DNA from: Gammaproteobacteria bacterium
Lineage (GTDB): Bacteria > Pseudomonadota > Gammaproteobacteria > Enterobacterales > Kangiellaceae
Length of the DNA: 15,858 nt
Assembly: GCA_013372875.1 (NCBI GenBank)
Contig: JABXIW010000364.1
Span: forward strand, 1-15,858
Direction: 5' to 3'
Part shown: piece by piece, positions 14,986 through 15,858 of the stretch
Layout: every line of letters begins with the position of its first letter
Position numbering within the stretch: position 1 is the stretch's first letter
Notes under the pieces: model-generated
The model's input: the letters and a program-made list of their open reading frames with translations, nothing else
Told to the model about the DNA's origin: nothing
Databases searched by the model: none
Position numbers and translations under genes: made by a program

Positions 14986-15855
14986 TTAGTTGAATGCAGC
15001 GTCGTTCGATTCATCATTCGAAGCAGGAAAACGCTGCTCGTAAAGCTCCATAAAGTCCTGACGAATCAAATGTTCTAAATGGTTCGCCTTATCTGTCGGG
15101 CAGAAGATCATCACATGCACAATCTGCTCACCATTAATATGACTTGAAATGTGGATGTGCGGCTCTGCGCCCGGCAGATCAACGCCAGCATGCTTCTCGA
15201 TCATGGCATTGTAACGATGTGCAACATCACTAAAGTAACTGCAATGCTCATCAATTTTGTCCGTTAACGGTGTCAGTAGCGGATACAAGTTGACGAAGTC
15301 TTTCACCACAATCGTGAAATTATGGTAAACATAACGCTTCATGAAGTTGAGGTTTTTAACCGGATAGGTGAAAAACATACTATTAGGCAACGTCGCGGTT
15401 TTACCCGTGTAATGGTATTGCCCGTGATGCAAATCGATCTCTTGAATCACGGTCGCCATCATGTTGTGTTCGATCACCTCGCCACACAACTTCCCCACTT
15501 CAATCCAATCACCCACTCGAAACGAGCGCGAACTCGCACGTTGAATCGAGCCTGTAAAACACAAAATGATCTCTTTCGATGCCACCACAATAGCGACCGC
15601 AATCGCTGTAACACTGAGCGCAAACTCACTGATTTCTGATTGCCAGAGAATAAACAGGATCAGCAATGTGAAGGCAAACGTACCGTTTTTGGTTCTCGAC
15701 ATCCAACTGCGTTGATCTTCGGTTAAAAAGGCATGATCACCGCGAATCATCGACAAAATTGAACGACGTACCAACCACATAAAAAACAAAATTAATGTGG
15801 TAAACAGCATTTTGTGCGTGAGAAGAAAATCGACGACCAACTGCACTTTCTCCAT
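14986..15855 (-). CDS. Small MscS-family mechanosensitive channel
   Basis: A 289-residue membrane protein of the MscS family. Three hydrophobic helices lie at about 17-36, 57-75 and 77-105. After them comes the beta domain with FRVGDWIEVG (112-121), GEVIEHN (125-131) and LPNSMFF (156-162), then a mixed C-terminal domain. The pore helix is rich in Ala and Val and lacks the regular Gly/Ala alternation of E. coli MscS. The beta domain has an HHGQYHYTG segment (143-151) before the LPNS motif. The length is that of E. coli MscS (286). The ATG is only 3 bases from the window edge, with an open codon before it, so the true start could lie further upstream. Release of osmolytes under hypo-osmotic shock is the family role; whether this divergent member gates by tension is unknown. 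Confidence 0.82.
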   Translation of the reverse strand: MEKVQLVVDFLLTHKMLFTTLILFFMWLVRRSILSMIRGDHAFLTEDQRSWMSRTKNGTFAFTLLILFILWQSEISEFALSVTAIAVAIVVASKEIILCFTGSIQRASSRSFRVGDWIEVGKLCGEVIEHNMMATVIQEIDLHHGQYHYTGKTATLPNSMFFTYPVKNLNFMKRYVYHNFTIVVKDFVNLYPLLTPLTDKIDEHCSYFSDVAHRYNAMIEKHAGVDLPGAEPHIHISSHINGEQIVHVMIFCPTDKANHLEHLIRQDFMELYEQRFPASNDESNDAAFN

Positions 15856-15858
15856 TAC

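Noticed and set aside
1..15858. CRISPR array, prophage, insertion sequence or integron cassette
   Set aside because: No regularly spaced repeats, transposase, integrase or attC-like structures were seen, and all large genes are intact.

Overview
The window looks like a Vibrio chromosome, probably of the Harveyi/parahaemolyticus group and possibly chromosome II. This is inferred from moderate GC, protein similarity as I remember it, and the gene mix: azurin, a ktr-type potassium system, a hydroxamate siderophore locus and an EAL protein. I see no tRNA, rRNA, CRISPR array, transposase or phage gene. The region reads as ordinary transport and regulation DNA and is almost fully coding.

Layout from left to right. 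(1) An azurin gene (+, 9-461) converges on a gene for a PTS-EIIC/EAL fusion (-, 529-2574); the two share a bidirectional terminator. (2) A 386-bp gap follows. (3) A leftward potassium cluster, transcribed kdpD-like, kdpE-like, ktrA, ktrB, fills 6870 down to 2961. The kinase keeps only the membrane (DUF4118) and catalytic parts of KdpD. The transporter genes beside the regulators encode a Ktr channel, not the usual KdpFABC pump. A tandem-repeat site resembling the E. coli KdpE operator lies just upstream. (4) An ABCB-type exporter (-, 7121-8947) ends in tandem hairpins and is divergent from (5) a complete ferric-hydroxamate uptake locus fhuA-fhuC-fhuD-fhuB (+, 9093-14905). A Fur-box-like site lies between them. 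(6) A bidirectional terminator separates fhuB from a convergent small MscS-type channel (-, 14986-15855), whose start lies at the window edge.

How the parts work together. FhuA would bind ferric hydroxamates at the outer membrane and import them with TonB. FhuD would carry them through the periplasm to the double-length permease FhuB, driven by the ATPase FhuC. The kdpDE-like pair probably controls the adjacent ktrAB genes in response to potassium or osmotic state. The MscS-like channel is a second osmotic-balance gene, but it is not linked to that operon. The most novel-looking items are the minimal-KdpD/KdpE-Ktr cassette with its candidate operator, a set of competing RNA hairpins at the kdpE-ktrA junction, and the EIIC-EAL fusion.
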